A stretch of DNA of 64,000 bases from Streptomyces sp. CB01249 (GTDB lineage Bacteria; Actinomycetota; Actinomycetes; Streptomycetales; Streptomycetaceae): the NCBI RefSeq assembly GCF_001905735.1, contig NZ_LISW01000004.1, forward strand, positions 611,038 through 675,037, read 5' to 3'. The translations under genes and the position numbers were made by a program. The stretch's first letter is position 1. Each line of letters begins with the position of its first letter. Below, piece by piece: positions 44,761 through 51,895 of the stretch. The notes under the pieces are model-generated. The model saw only the letters and a list, made by a program, of their open reading frames with translations. It was not told the DNA's origin and ran no database searches.

Positions 44761-45461
44761 GCCCGGAGCTTGTAGCCGAAGCCGCGGACCGTCTCGATCC
44801 GGTCCTGGCCGATCTTCGTGCGCAGCCGCTGCACATGGACGTCCACGACCCGGGTGTCCCCGCCCCAGCCGTAGTCCCAGACCCGTTCGAGCAGCTTGTC
44901 GCGGGAGAGCACGGTGCCGGGCGCCGAGGAGAACTCCAGCAGCAGCCGCATCTCGGTCGGCGTCAGCCCCACCTGCGCACCGCCCCTGCGGACCTCCATG
45001 CCCTCGGTGTCGACCTCCAGGTCCCCGAAGACCAGCACCCCGCCGACGGCCTCCGGCTCCGGCTGCCCGCCCCCGGCCCGGCCGCCCGACGCATGGCCGA
45101 AGCGGCGCAGCACCGCCCTGATCCGGGCCACCAGGACCGCCCCGTCGAAGGGCTTGGTGACGTAGTCGTCCGCACCGGCCTCCAGGCCGAGGACGACATC
45201 GATCGAGTCGGCCCGCGCCGACAGCATGATCACGGGGACCGTCGACTCGTCCCGGATGCGGCGGCACAGGCTGACGCCGTCCAGACCGGGGACCATGACG
45301 TCGAGCAGCGCGATGTCGGGCCGGTCCGCCCGGAACGCTTCGAGGCCGGCCAGCCCGTCGGGCACCGCGGTGACCGCGAAGCCGTCCCGCTCCAGCGCGA
45401 GCTGGGTGGCCTCGCGGATGACGTCGTCGTCCTCGACGAACAGCACATGGGTCTCGGCCAT
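44757..45461 (-). CDS. cseB: OmpR-family response regulator CseB
   Basis: A 234-residue regulator: receiver domain with D54 (IALLDVMVPG) and K104-type switch Lys (YVTKPF), then an OmpR/PhoB winged helix (VGLTPTEMRLLLEFSSAPGTV ... WGGDTRVVDVHVQRLRTKIG). A Gly/Pro linker of ~15 residues separates the two. It should bind the sigE promoter, located in 46734-47038. It is 10 bp downstream of cseA and overlaps cseC. Confidence 0.94.
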   Translation of the reverse strand: MAETHVLFVEDDDVIREATQLALERDGFAVTAVPDGLAGLEAFRADRPDIALLDVMVPGLDGVSLCRRIRDESTVPVIMLSARADSIDVVLGLEAGADDYVTKPFDGAVLVARIRAVLRRFGHASGGRAGGGQPEPEAVGGVLVFGDLEVDTEGMEVRRGGAQVGLTPTEMRLLLEFSSAPGTVLSRDKLLERVWDYGWGGDTRVVDVHVQRLRTKIGQDRIETVRGFGYKLRA

Positions 45462-45471
45462 CGGAAAGCTC

Positions 45472-46197
45472 TCAGTTCCTGGGCGGTTCCGAGGGCTCGG
45501 GAAGGTCCCCGTCGCCCGCGCCCACGGCTCGGTTGAAGTCGTTGCGCACCCGGTCCTCCTCGTTGAACCGGCCGCTCGCCCAGTGGTACGTGATCACCTC
45601 GTCGCCCGAGGGATAGGCCACCGAGTCCTTCTTCTCGTACACCTGGGTCGTCACGACCAGGTCGCCCCGGTCGATGGTGCCGTAGACGGCGGGCTGCTCG
45701 ACGGCGAAGACGTTCTCGTACGTGCCGTCGGTGCGCGGCCGGTACACATAGGTGCCGACCCCCACCGAATCGCCGCAGGTCATCACGTTCACCACGACGT
45801 CGGCGGACGGGCCGCCGGTGATCCTGCCGTACGAGGTGTCCACCGGATACTCGTCGCCGCTGCACGCCTTCAGGTCCATCCGGACCCGCCCGCTCACCTT
45901 CGGGTCGGCCTTCAGCAGCGCCACGGCGTCCACCCGGGGCGCGGGCTTCGCGGTGGCGGCGGCCGTCGTGCTCGGGGTGACCTGGACAACCGGCTCGGCG
46001 CCCGCCGGGCCCTCGTCCCGGGTGCCCGTGCCGCCGGTGGAGCAGCTGACGGCGAACAGCCCGAAGGCGGCGAGGCCGGCCAGTGCCGCGCTGCTCGCCG
46101 CCCAGCCGGTCAGCAGGCGTCTGCTCGTGCCCGCCCGTCCCCCGCCGGTCGTGCCGATGACCGTGTCGTCGTCACCGCTGCCTGTCAGGCCGCGCAC
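45472..46197 (-). CDS. cseA: CseA, negative-acting lipoprotein of the sigE operon
   Basis: A 241-residue lipoprotein. An Arg-containing signal (TSRRLLTGWAASSAALAG) ends at lipobox FAVSC, Cys at about 52. The mature domain (VRMDLKACSGDEYPVDTSYG ... VVTTQVYEKKDSVAYPSGDE) has two Cys that could pair. In S. coelicolor loss of CseA raises sigE expression, so it probably dampens CseC signalling at the outer face of the membrane. GTG 46197 overlaps the sigE 3' end by 13 bp; its short spacing to GGGAG makes this start less certain. Confidence 0.87.
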   Translation of the reverse strand: MRGLTGSGDDDTVIGTTGGGRAGTSRRLLTGWAASSAALAGLAAFGLFAVSCSTGGTGTRDEGPAGAEPVVQVTPSTTAAATAKPAPRVDAVALLKADPKVSGRVRMDLKACSGDEYPVDTSYGRITGGPSADVVVNVMTCGDSVGVGTYVYRPRTDGTYENVFAVEQPAVYGTIDRGDLVVTTQVYEKKDSVAYPSGDEVITYHWASGRFNEEDRVRNDFNRAVGAGDGDLPEPSEPPRN

Positions 46198-46733
46198 CGC
46201 TCCCGCCCCCGCTTCTCGGCGAGCCGGGCCTCCTGGCTCGCCGCTTCCCTGTTCTCCAGCTCCTGGCGCAGTCGTGCCAGCGCACGGTGCAGCGTGCTCT
46301 TCACCGTACCGGCCGACATGCCGAGCGCCGCGGCCGTCTCCTCCGTGCTCATCTGCTCCCAGTGTCGCAGGACGACGACACTGCGCTGCTTGGGAGCGAG
46401 CACGCCCAGGATGTCCATCAGCAGGGCGCGGTCGGCGCGCTGCTCGGTGCCGTCCTCGATGCTGGCGTCGGGCAGCTGCTCGGTCGGCACCTCGTCGAGC
46501 TTGCGGGCCCGCCACCACTCGGTGCGGGTGTTGATCATGACGCGGCGCAGATAGGCGTCGGCGAGGGACTTGTCCTCGATGCGGTCCCAGCGGCCGTAGG
46601 TCCGGGCCAGCGCGGTCTGGAGCAGGTCCTGCGCGTCCACCGGGTCCGGGACGAGCCGGCGCGCACTGCGCAGCAGCGCCTCCTGCCGGGTCCGTACGTA
46701 CTCCTCGAAGCCGAGCACCTCGCCCTGCGCCAT
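46185..46733 (-). CDS. sigE: ECF sigma factor SigE
   Basis: A 182-residue group 4 sigma factor. Region 2: FEEYVRTRQEALLRSARRLVPD, VDAQDLLQTALARTYGRW, AYLRRVMINTRTEWWR. Region 4: LMDILGVLAPKQRSVVVLRHWEQMSTEETAAALGMSAGTVKSTLHRALARL. There is no adjacent anti-sigma gene; control is transcriptional through CseB/CseC, as known for S. coelicolor. ATG 46733 has GGAGG 8 nt upstream; an in-frame codon 15 bases earlier lacks one. It heads the sigE-cseA-cseB-cseC operon. Confidence 0.95.
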   Translation of the reverse strand: MAQGEVLGFEEYVRTRQEALLRSARRLVPDPVDAQDLLQTALARTYGRWDRIEDKSLADAYLRRVMINTRTEWWRARKLDEVPTEQLPDASIEDGTEQRADRALLMDILGVLAPKQRSVVVLRHWEQMSTEETAAALGMSAGTVKSTLHRALARLRQELENREAASQEARLAEKRGRERCAA

Positions 46734-47038
46734 CACAACCGCCTCCATCCCCGTGGATCCCCGTGGACCGCTCGTACCGCTGTCCGCCGGTGGTCGTTCC
46801 GGCTGACGTCGCAGACGCTACGGAGCGGTTGTCACGAGGCTGTGCGGGGCAGCCGTACGCGGGCGCACGGCTGTCCATCGGTTGTGTAACAGCGCGGGGA
46901 GGAGACCGGACAAACGATCCCGCGCCGGACGCGCGAAGGGCCCGCCCGCCCCGTCATTGTCACGGGGCGGACAGGCCCTGCCCGCCGTTGTTACGAAGGC
47001 GGGCGACCGCTGTTACGCGGGTGGGACGGCCCGGTCGC
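46734..47038 (-). other. sigE promoter region and mutY 3' flank (305 bp)
   Basis: Non-coding. The half next to sigE should hold the CseB-dependent promoter; I see no sequence that defines it with certainty. The half next to mutY holds a GC-rich hairpin (46938-46979). Confidence 0.5.
46938..46979 (-). terminator. Hairpin downstream of mutY
   Basis: CCGCCCCGT/ACGGGGCGG 9-bp stem with an outer GGGCC/GGCCC extension, 60 bp past the mutY stop; no U-tract. Confidence 0.55.
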
Positions 47039-47941
47039 TCAGGTCAGCGGCAGCCGGTAGCGGCCGCCGGCCAGCGGCTCGACCAGACCGTCGGCCACCA
47101 GCCCGTCCAGCGAACGGGCCCGCTGCACCGGCTCGTCCCACACCGCGTCGAGCGCCGCCTGCGGCACCGGGCCGACCGCGTCGCGCAGCACGGCGAGGAG
47201 CCGGCCGCGCACCTGCCGGTCCGTGCCGGCGTAGGTCTGGCCCCGGCGCGGCGGCCCCTGGTGCGCGGGCTTCCCGGCCAGCCGCCAGGCGCACTGCTCC
47301 GCGATCGGGCAGCGCGAGCAGTCCTCGTTCTTCGCGGTGCAGACGAGGGCGCCCAGCTCCATCGTGGCCGCCGCCCAGCGGGCCGCCCGCTCGTCCTCGT
47401 CGGGCAGCAGCTCCCGGGCGAGCCTGCGCTCGGCGGCGGTCGTCGCGTTCGGCGGGTACTGGATGCCGGTCGCGGCCCGTGCGAAGACCCGGCGGACGTT
47501 GGTGTCGAGGACGGCGTGACGCTGCCGGTACGCGAACGAGGCCACGGCCGCCGCCGTGTACTCGCCGATGCCGGGCAGGGCGAGGAGCTGGGCGTGCTCA
47601 CTCGGTACGTCTCCGCCATGGCGTTCCGTTATCGCCTGGGCGGCCCCGTGCAGGCGCAGCGCGCGGCGCGGGTAGCCGAGCCGGCCCCAGGCGCGGACCG
47701 CCTCGCCGGGCGGCTCGGCCGCGAGGTCGGCGGGGCGCGGCCAGCGGGCGAGCCACTGCTCGTACACCGGGAGGACCCGGTTCACGGGGGTCTGCTGCAG
47801 CATGAACTCGCTCACCATCACGCCCCAGGCACCCGCTTCGGGGCGGCGCCAGGGCAGATCGCGGGCGTGCTGGTCGAACCAACCGATCACGGGGGCGTGG
47901 AGGGAGGCGGGGGGCGTCTGTGTCGCAGTCGTGGCAGTCAT
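47039..47941 (-). CDS. mutY: A/G-specific adenine glycosylase
   Basis: A 300-residue base-excision repair enzyme that removes A opposite 8-oxoG. Catalytic E45 (VMVSEFMLQQT), the HhH LPGIGEYTAAA (122-132) with D146 (AVLDTNVRR), and the [4Fe-4S] cluster C201-x6-C208-x2-C211-x5-C217 are all intact. The C-terminal NUDT-like 8-oxoG recognition domain of E. coli MutY (350 aa) is shortened to ~80 residues with a winged-helix look (VRGRLLAVLRDAVGPVPQAALD). Transcribed away from the gene at 48194. Confidence 0.95.
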   Translation of the reverse strand: MTATTATQTPPASLHAPVIGWFDQHARDLPWRRPEAGAWGVMVSEFMLQQTPVNRVLPVYEQWLARWPRPADLAAEPPGEAVRAWGRLGYPRRALRLHGAAQAITERHGGDVPSEHAQLLALPGIGEYTAAAVASFAYRQRHAVLDTNVRRVFARAATGIQYPPNATTAAERRLARELLPDEDERAARWAAATMELGALVCTAKNEDCSRCPIAEQCAWRLAGKPAHQGPPRRGQTYAGTDRQVRGRLLAVLRDAVGPVPQAALDAVWDEPVQRARSLDGLVADGLVEPLAGGRYRLPLT

Positions 47942-48180
47942 CGCACCATCGATCCTGACACGGCGTTCCGCTTGGAGGCCCCACGCCCCGCGAGCCGTTG
48001 CGGCAACTGGCCGATGGGCCGATTTCCGCCCGGCCGGAGGTGTTGACCATGCGCAAACGTTTCGTCGCGCACGGTCACCTCGCGCGCTTCCGGCGCCCGA
48101 ACTGCCCCTCGCAGGATGATGATCCGCAAAACTTGGGGATCAAGGCGGCGGGTGGGGCGGGAGTTGGGCCGGATCTCTCG

Positions 48181-48186
48181 TACAGT
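48181..48186 (+). promoter_or_regulatory. -10 hexamer of a probable leaderless promoter
   Basis: TACAGT, 7 nt before the GTG at 48194; no Shine-Dalgarno nearby. Confidence 0.45.
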
Positions 48187-48193
48187 TTGGGCC

Positions 48194-49042
48194 GTGGGAT
48201 CTCTGCGCAATCCGATCGGTCCGCTACCCTCCAGCATCTACTGGCGACGGAGGGCGGTCGCGGCGGCCCTGGCCGTGCTGATCGCGCTGCTGATCGCCTG
48301 GGCCGTCACCTCCGGTGGCGGCAGCGGGGATCACCACGACGACTCCAAACCGCCCGGCTCCGGACCCGCCGGCTCGATCACGCCCGGACCTTCCGGTTCC
48401 GGCCCCGCGATCAGTGAACAGCCCGGCGGCAGCGGCGGATCGGACGGCTCCGGCGGCAGCAGCGGTGACGAGGACGGCAGTTCGGGCGGCGGCTCCGCCG
48501 GTACGGGCGGCTCCTCGGGCTCCTCGGACGCCAACGGCGGTGGCCAGGACACCGGTTCGGGTTCCGCTTCCGGTTCCACCGGCTCCGGAACGGGTGAAGG
48601 GGCCGAGGCCGCGCGCCCGGTCCCGGCCGGCTCCTCGCTCGCCGACTGCGCCGCGGGCGCGATCCGGATCGGCCTGAAGACCGAACTCAGCTACGCCCCC
48701 GACGAGAAGCCGAAGTTCCGGCTGTTCGTCACGAACAACTCGTCCACCGCCTGCAAGGCCGACTTCGGGCCGAAGAGCGCGGTGCTCACCGTCACCGAGG
48801 CGGGCGGGGACGACGACGAGGTGTGGTCGTCCAAGGACTGCCCGCGCAACCCGAAGCCCGTCCTGATCGAGGTGCCCGCCGGGAAGACCGTCGTGCACAC
48901 CGTGGAGTGGGACCGCGACCGGAGCGCCCCCAAGTGCGCGACGCCGCCCGCGGGCAAGGCCAAGCCGGGCACGTACCTCGTGGAGGCCAAGGCGCCGGGC
49001 CAGCCCGTGCAGCGCGCCTCGTTCGTCCTCGCGAAGGACTGA
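48194..49042 (+). CDS. Membrane-anchored extracytoplasmic protein with Ser/Gly-rich stalk
   Basis: A 282-residue protein of unknown function. One N-terminal TM (AVAAALAVLIALLIAWAVTS) is followed by a ~110-residue Gly/Ser/Asp low-complexity stalk. The extracellular domain of ~125 residues (LADCAAGAIRIGLKTELSYAPDEKPKFRLFVTNNSSTACKADFG ...) looks like an immunoglobulin-like/DUF4232-type beta-sandwich with four Cys. I choose GTG 48194 because the product then begins GSLRNPIGPLPSSIYWRRR, a plausible cytosolic anchor; the frame runs open upstream to 48116. Convergent with disA. Confidence 0.78.
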   Translation: MGSLRNPIGPLPSSIYWRRRAVAAALAVLIALLIAWAVTSGGGSGDHHDDSKPPGSGPAGSITPGPSGSGPAISEQPGGSGGSDGSGGSSGDEDGSSGGGSAGTGGSSGSSDANGGGQDTGSGSASGSTGSGTGEGAEAARPVPAGSSLADCAAGAIRIGLKTELSYAPDEKPKFRLFVTNNSSTACKADFGPKSAVLTVTEAGGDDDEVWSSKDCPRNPKPVLIEVPAGKTVVHTVEWDRDRSAPKCATPPAGKAKPGTYLVEAKAPGQPVQRASFVLAKD

Positions 49043-49078
49043 GCGCGGGGGCGGGCGCCCCGGGGGAGTGCCGGGGGC

Positions 49079-50203
49079 TTACACGTACCGTTCGAGGATG
49101 GACGACTCGGCCAGCCGGGACAGGCCCTCGCGCACACTGCGCGCCCGGGCCTCGCCGACCCCGTCGACCGTCTGGAGGTCGTCCACGCTCGCCGCGAGCA
49201 GCTTCTGCAGACCGCCGAAGTGCTCCACGAGCCGGTCGATGATCGCGCCGGGCAGCCGCGGCACCTTCGCCAGCAGCCGGAAACCGCGCGGCGACACCGC
49301 CGAGTCCAGCGTCTCGGGCGAGCCGCTGTAGCCCAGCGCCCGCGCCACCACCGGAAGTTCGAGCAGCTCGGTGTGGGTCAGCGAGTCCAGCTCGGTCAGC
49401 GCCTCCGCCACCGTGCGCGAACGCTTCGCGGTCGGCTCCGGCACGTAGTCCCGCACGACCAGCTCGCGCTCCGGCTCCACGCCCGCGATCAGCTCGTCCA
49501 GCTGGAGCGACAGCAGCCGCCCGTCGGTGCCGAGCTCCACCACGTACTCCGCGATCTCCGTCGCGATCCGGCGGACCATCTCCAGGCGCTGGGCCACCGC
49601 CGTCACGTCCCGGACGGTCACCAGGTCCTCGATCTCCAGCGCGGAGAGCGTCCCGGCGACCTCGTCCAGCCGCAGCTTGTACCGCTCCAGCGTGGCGAGG
49701 GCCTGGTTGGCGCGGGACAGGATCGCCGCCGACTCCTCCAGGACCCGCCGCTCCCCGTTCACGTACAGCGCGATCAGGCGCATCGACTGGGAGACCGAGA
49801 CGACCGGGAAATTGCACTGCTTGGAGACCCGGTCCGCGGTGCGGTGCCGGGTGCCGGTCTCCTCGGTGGGGATCGACGCGTCCGGGACCAGCTGCACCCC
49901 GGCGCGCAGGATCTTCGTCATGTCCTTGTCGAGGATCAGGGCGCCGTCCAGCTTGGCCAGCTCCCGCAGCCGGGTCGCGGTGAACTCCACGTCCAGCACG
50001 AAGCCGCCCGTGCACATCGACTCGACGGTCTTGTCCATGCCGAGCACGATCAGACCCCCGGTGTTGCCGCGGAGAATGCGCTCCAGGCCGTCCCGCAGGG
50101 CCATTCCGGGCGCGACGGCGCTCAACGAGGCGCGCATCAGCGCCTCGTTGCCCGTGGTTTGGCCGGACTTTCCGGGCGATGCTGCCCGGTCGCTGGCTGC
50201 CAC
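49079..50203 (-). CDS. disA: DNA-integrity scanning diadenylate cyclase DisA
   Basis: A 374-residue octameric enzyme making cyclic di-AMP from two ATP. The DAC domain has both catalytic motifs, D86-G-A88 and R119-H-R121 (GTRHRTADRVSKQC). A central helical spine and a C-terminal HhH DNA-binding domain (LQTVDGVGEARARSVREGLSRL) follow; binding to branched DNA stalls synthesis. c-di-AMP controls K+ and osmolyte uptake and, in Streptomyces, riboswitches upstream of wall hydrolases. GTG 50203 has GGAGGAG 5 nt upstream. It follows radA with a hairpin in the 145-bp gap. Confidence 0.96.
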   Translation of the reverse strand: MAASDRAASPGKSGQTTGNEALMRASLSAVAPGMALRDGLERILRGNTGGLIVLGMDKTVESMCTGGFVLDVEFTATRLRELAKLDGALILDKDMTKILRAGVQLVPDASIPTEETGTRHRTADRVSKQCNFPVVSVSQSMRLIALYVNGERRVLEESAAILSRANQALATLERYKLRLDEVAGTLSALEIEDLVTVRDVTAVAQRLEMVRRIATEIAEYVVELGTDGRLLSLQLDELIAGVEPERELVVRDYVPEPTAKRSRTVAEALTELDSLTHTELLELPVVARALGYSGSPETLDSAVSPRGFRLLAKVPRLPGAIIDRLVEHFGGLQKLLAASVDDLQTVDGVGEARARSVREGLSRLAESSILERYV

Positions 50204-50274
50204 TGCACTCCTCCGGTCACAGGTTGCGGTGCCCTCGTGGCCTGTCGGTCGGAAACAGGCCGGATCCGATCGAA

Positions 50275-50309
50275 GGACCCAGGGGGTGTCTGACGCACCC
50301 CCTGGTCCC
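50275..50309 (-). terminator. Hairpin between radA and disA
   Basis: Near-perfect inverted repeat, CAGGGGGTG/CACCCCCTG plus a bulged GGACC/GGTCC extension and a 7-nt loop. It lies 40-74 nt after the radA stop on the transcribed strand and about 70 nt before the disA start, so it could terminate or attenuate read-through. Confidence 0.6.
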
Positions 50310-50348
50310 CCGTACCGTTCGTACGGACGGGCGAGACCAGGGCAAAGT

Positions 50349-51761
50349 CTACCGGCGTGCGTCGTCCTCCCGGGGGGCCTGTGCGCGGGTCCGGCGCGGG
50401 AGCGCCCTGAGCGCGTCGCCCATGTCGGCCACTTCCGTCACCTTCATACCGGCCGGGACCTTGCCCGGATCGGTCGGGACCAGGGCGTGCGTGAACCCCA
50501 GCCGGTGCGCCTCGGACAGCCGGCGCTGCACCCCCGTGACCCGTCTGACCTCGCCCGCGAGCCCCACCTCGCCGATCGCCACCAGGTTCTTCGGCAGCGG
50601 TGTGTCGCTCGCCGCGCTCGCCAGCGCCAGCGCGATCGCCAGGTCGGCGGCCGGCTCGGACAGCTTCACCCCGCCCACCGTCGCGCTGTAGATGTCCCGC
50701 TTGCCCAGCGAGCTGATCCGGCCGCGCTGCTCCAGGACCGCGAGCATCATCGAAACCCGGGACGTCTCCAGGCCCGACGTGGTCCGCCGCGGGGACGGGA
50801 TCTGCGAGTCCACCGTCAGCGCCTGCACCTCCGCGACCAGGGGCCGCTTCCCCTCCAGCGTCACGGTCAGGCAGGTGCCCGGCACCGGCTCGTCGCGCCG
50901 CGTGAGGAACAGGCCGGACGGATCGGCGAGCCCGGTGATCCCCTCGTCGTGCAGTTCGAAGCAGCCGACCTCGTCGGTCGCCCCGTACCGGTTCTTGACG
51001 CCGCGCACCAGGCGCAGCCGGGCATGGCGGTCGCCCTCGAACGACAGCACCACGTCCACCAAGTGCTCCAGGAGCCTGGGCCCCGCGATCGCGCCCTCCT
51101 TGGTGACGTGGCCCACGAGCAGCGTCGACATCGCGCGCTCCTTGGAGGCCCGGATCAGCGCCCCGGCCACCTCGCGGACCTGCGCCATCCCGCCCGGCGC
51201 GCCCTCGATCTCCGGCGAGGCCACGGTCTGCACCGAGTCCAGGATCAGCAGCGAGGGCTTGACCGCGTCGAGGTGGGCGAGCACCGCCGACAGATCGGTC
51301 TCCGCCGCCAGATACAGGTGGTCGCTGATCGCGTGGATGCGGTCGGCCCGCATCCGGACCTGGGACGCGGACTCCTCGCCCGTCACATACAGCGTGCGGT
51401 GCTCGTCGGTCGCCGCCTTGGCCGCGACGTCGAGCAGCAGCGTGGACTTGCCGACGCCCGGTTCGCCCGCGAGCAGCACGACGGCCCCGGGCACCAGACC
51501 ACCGCCCAGCACCCGGTCCAGCTCGCCGACGCCGGTCGGCCGGGCGGTGGCCTGCCGGCTGTCCACCTGGCCGATGGGCAGCGCGGCGGTGGAGACCCGC
51601 CCCGCGGCCGTGGTCCGGACGGCGGGGGCGCCGCCGAACTCCTCGACCGTCCCCCACGCCTGGCACTCGGGGCAGCGCCCGAGCCACTTCGCGGTGGTCC
51701 AGCCGCATTCGGTGCAGCGGTAGGACGGCCGGTCCTTCGCGGATTTCGTACGGGCAGCCAT
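50349..51761 (-). CDS. radA: DNA repair protein RadA
   Basis: A 470-residue RecA-like branch-migration ATPase. The zinc finger C16-x2-C19-x10-C30-x2-C33, Walker A G99EPGVGKST, the RadA-specific K256-N-R-Y-G260 (KNRFG variant) and a C-terminal Lon-like domain (KNLVAIGEVGLAGEVRRV) are present. It processes recombination intermediates and is often encoded next to disA, whose activity RadA can modulate in Bacillus. TACGGT lies 6 nt before the ATG, so the transcript is probably leaderless. Confidence 0.96.
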   Translation of the reverse strand: MAARTKSAKDRPSYRCTECGWTTAKWLGRCPECQAWGTVEEFGGAPAVRTTAAGRVSTAALPIGQVDSRQATARPTGVGELDRVLGGGLVPGAVVLLAGEPGVGKSTLLLDVAAKAATDEHRTLYVTGEESASQVRMRADRIHAISDHLYLAAETDLSAVLAHLDAVKPSLLILDSVQTVASPEIEGAPGGMAQVREVAGALIRASKERAMSTLLVGHVTKEGAIAGPRLLEHLVDVVLSFEGDRHARLRLVRGVKNRYGATDEVGCFELHDEGITGLADPSGLFLTRRDEPVPGTCLTVTLEGKRPLVAEVQALTVDSQIPSPRRTTSGLETSRVSMMLAVLEQRGRISSLGKRDIYSATVGGVKLSEPAADLAIALALASAASDTPLPKNLVAIGEVGLAGEVRRVTGVQRRLSEAHRLGFTHALVPTDPGKVPAGMKVTEVADMGDALRALPRRTRAQAPREDDARR

Positions 51762-51767
51762 GGCGCC

Positions 51768-51773
51768 ACCGTA
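51768..51773 (-). promoter_or_regulatory. -10 hexamer of a probable leaderless radA promoter
   Basis: TACGGT on the reverse strand, 6 nt from the radA ATG at 51761. Confidence 0.48.
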
Positions 51774-51883
51774 TCGGTGGGGTCTGACAGCGCGGCCGGG
51801 AACGCCCGCCCTTTATCGCGTCATACGTTCACCCGTAAGGGTTAAATCTACTCAAGCGGCGCGAGCGGGTGAGGCGTCGCGCC

Positions 51884-51889
51884 TACGGT
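51884..51889 (+). promoter_or_regulatory. -10 hexamer of a probable leaderless promoter
   Basis: TACGGT, 6 nt before the GTG at 51896, supporting this start over GTG 51869. Confidence 0.45.
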
Positions 51890-51895
51890 CGCAAG

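Noticed and set aside
46734..46900. A specific CseB site or sigE promoter
   Set aside because: Several hexamers are possible but none has both convincing boxes at correct spacing.
48044..48193. Small ORF beginning MRKRFVAHGHLARF upstream of 48194
   Set aside because: Runs into the next gene in another frame and has no clear ribosome-binding site.
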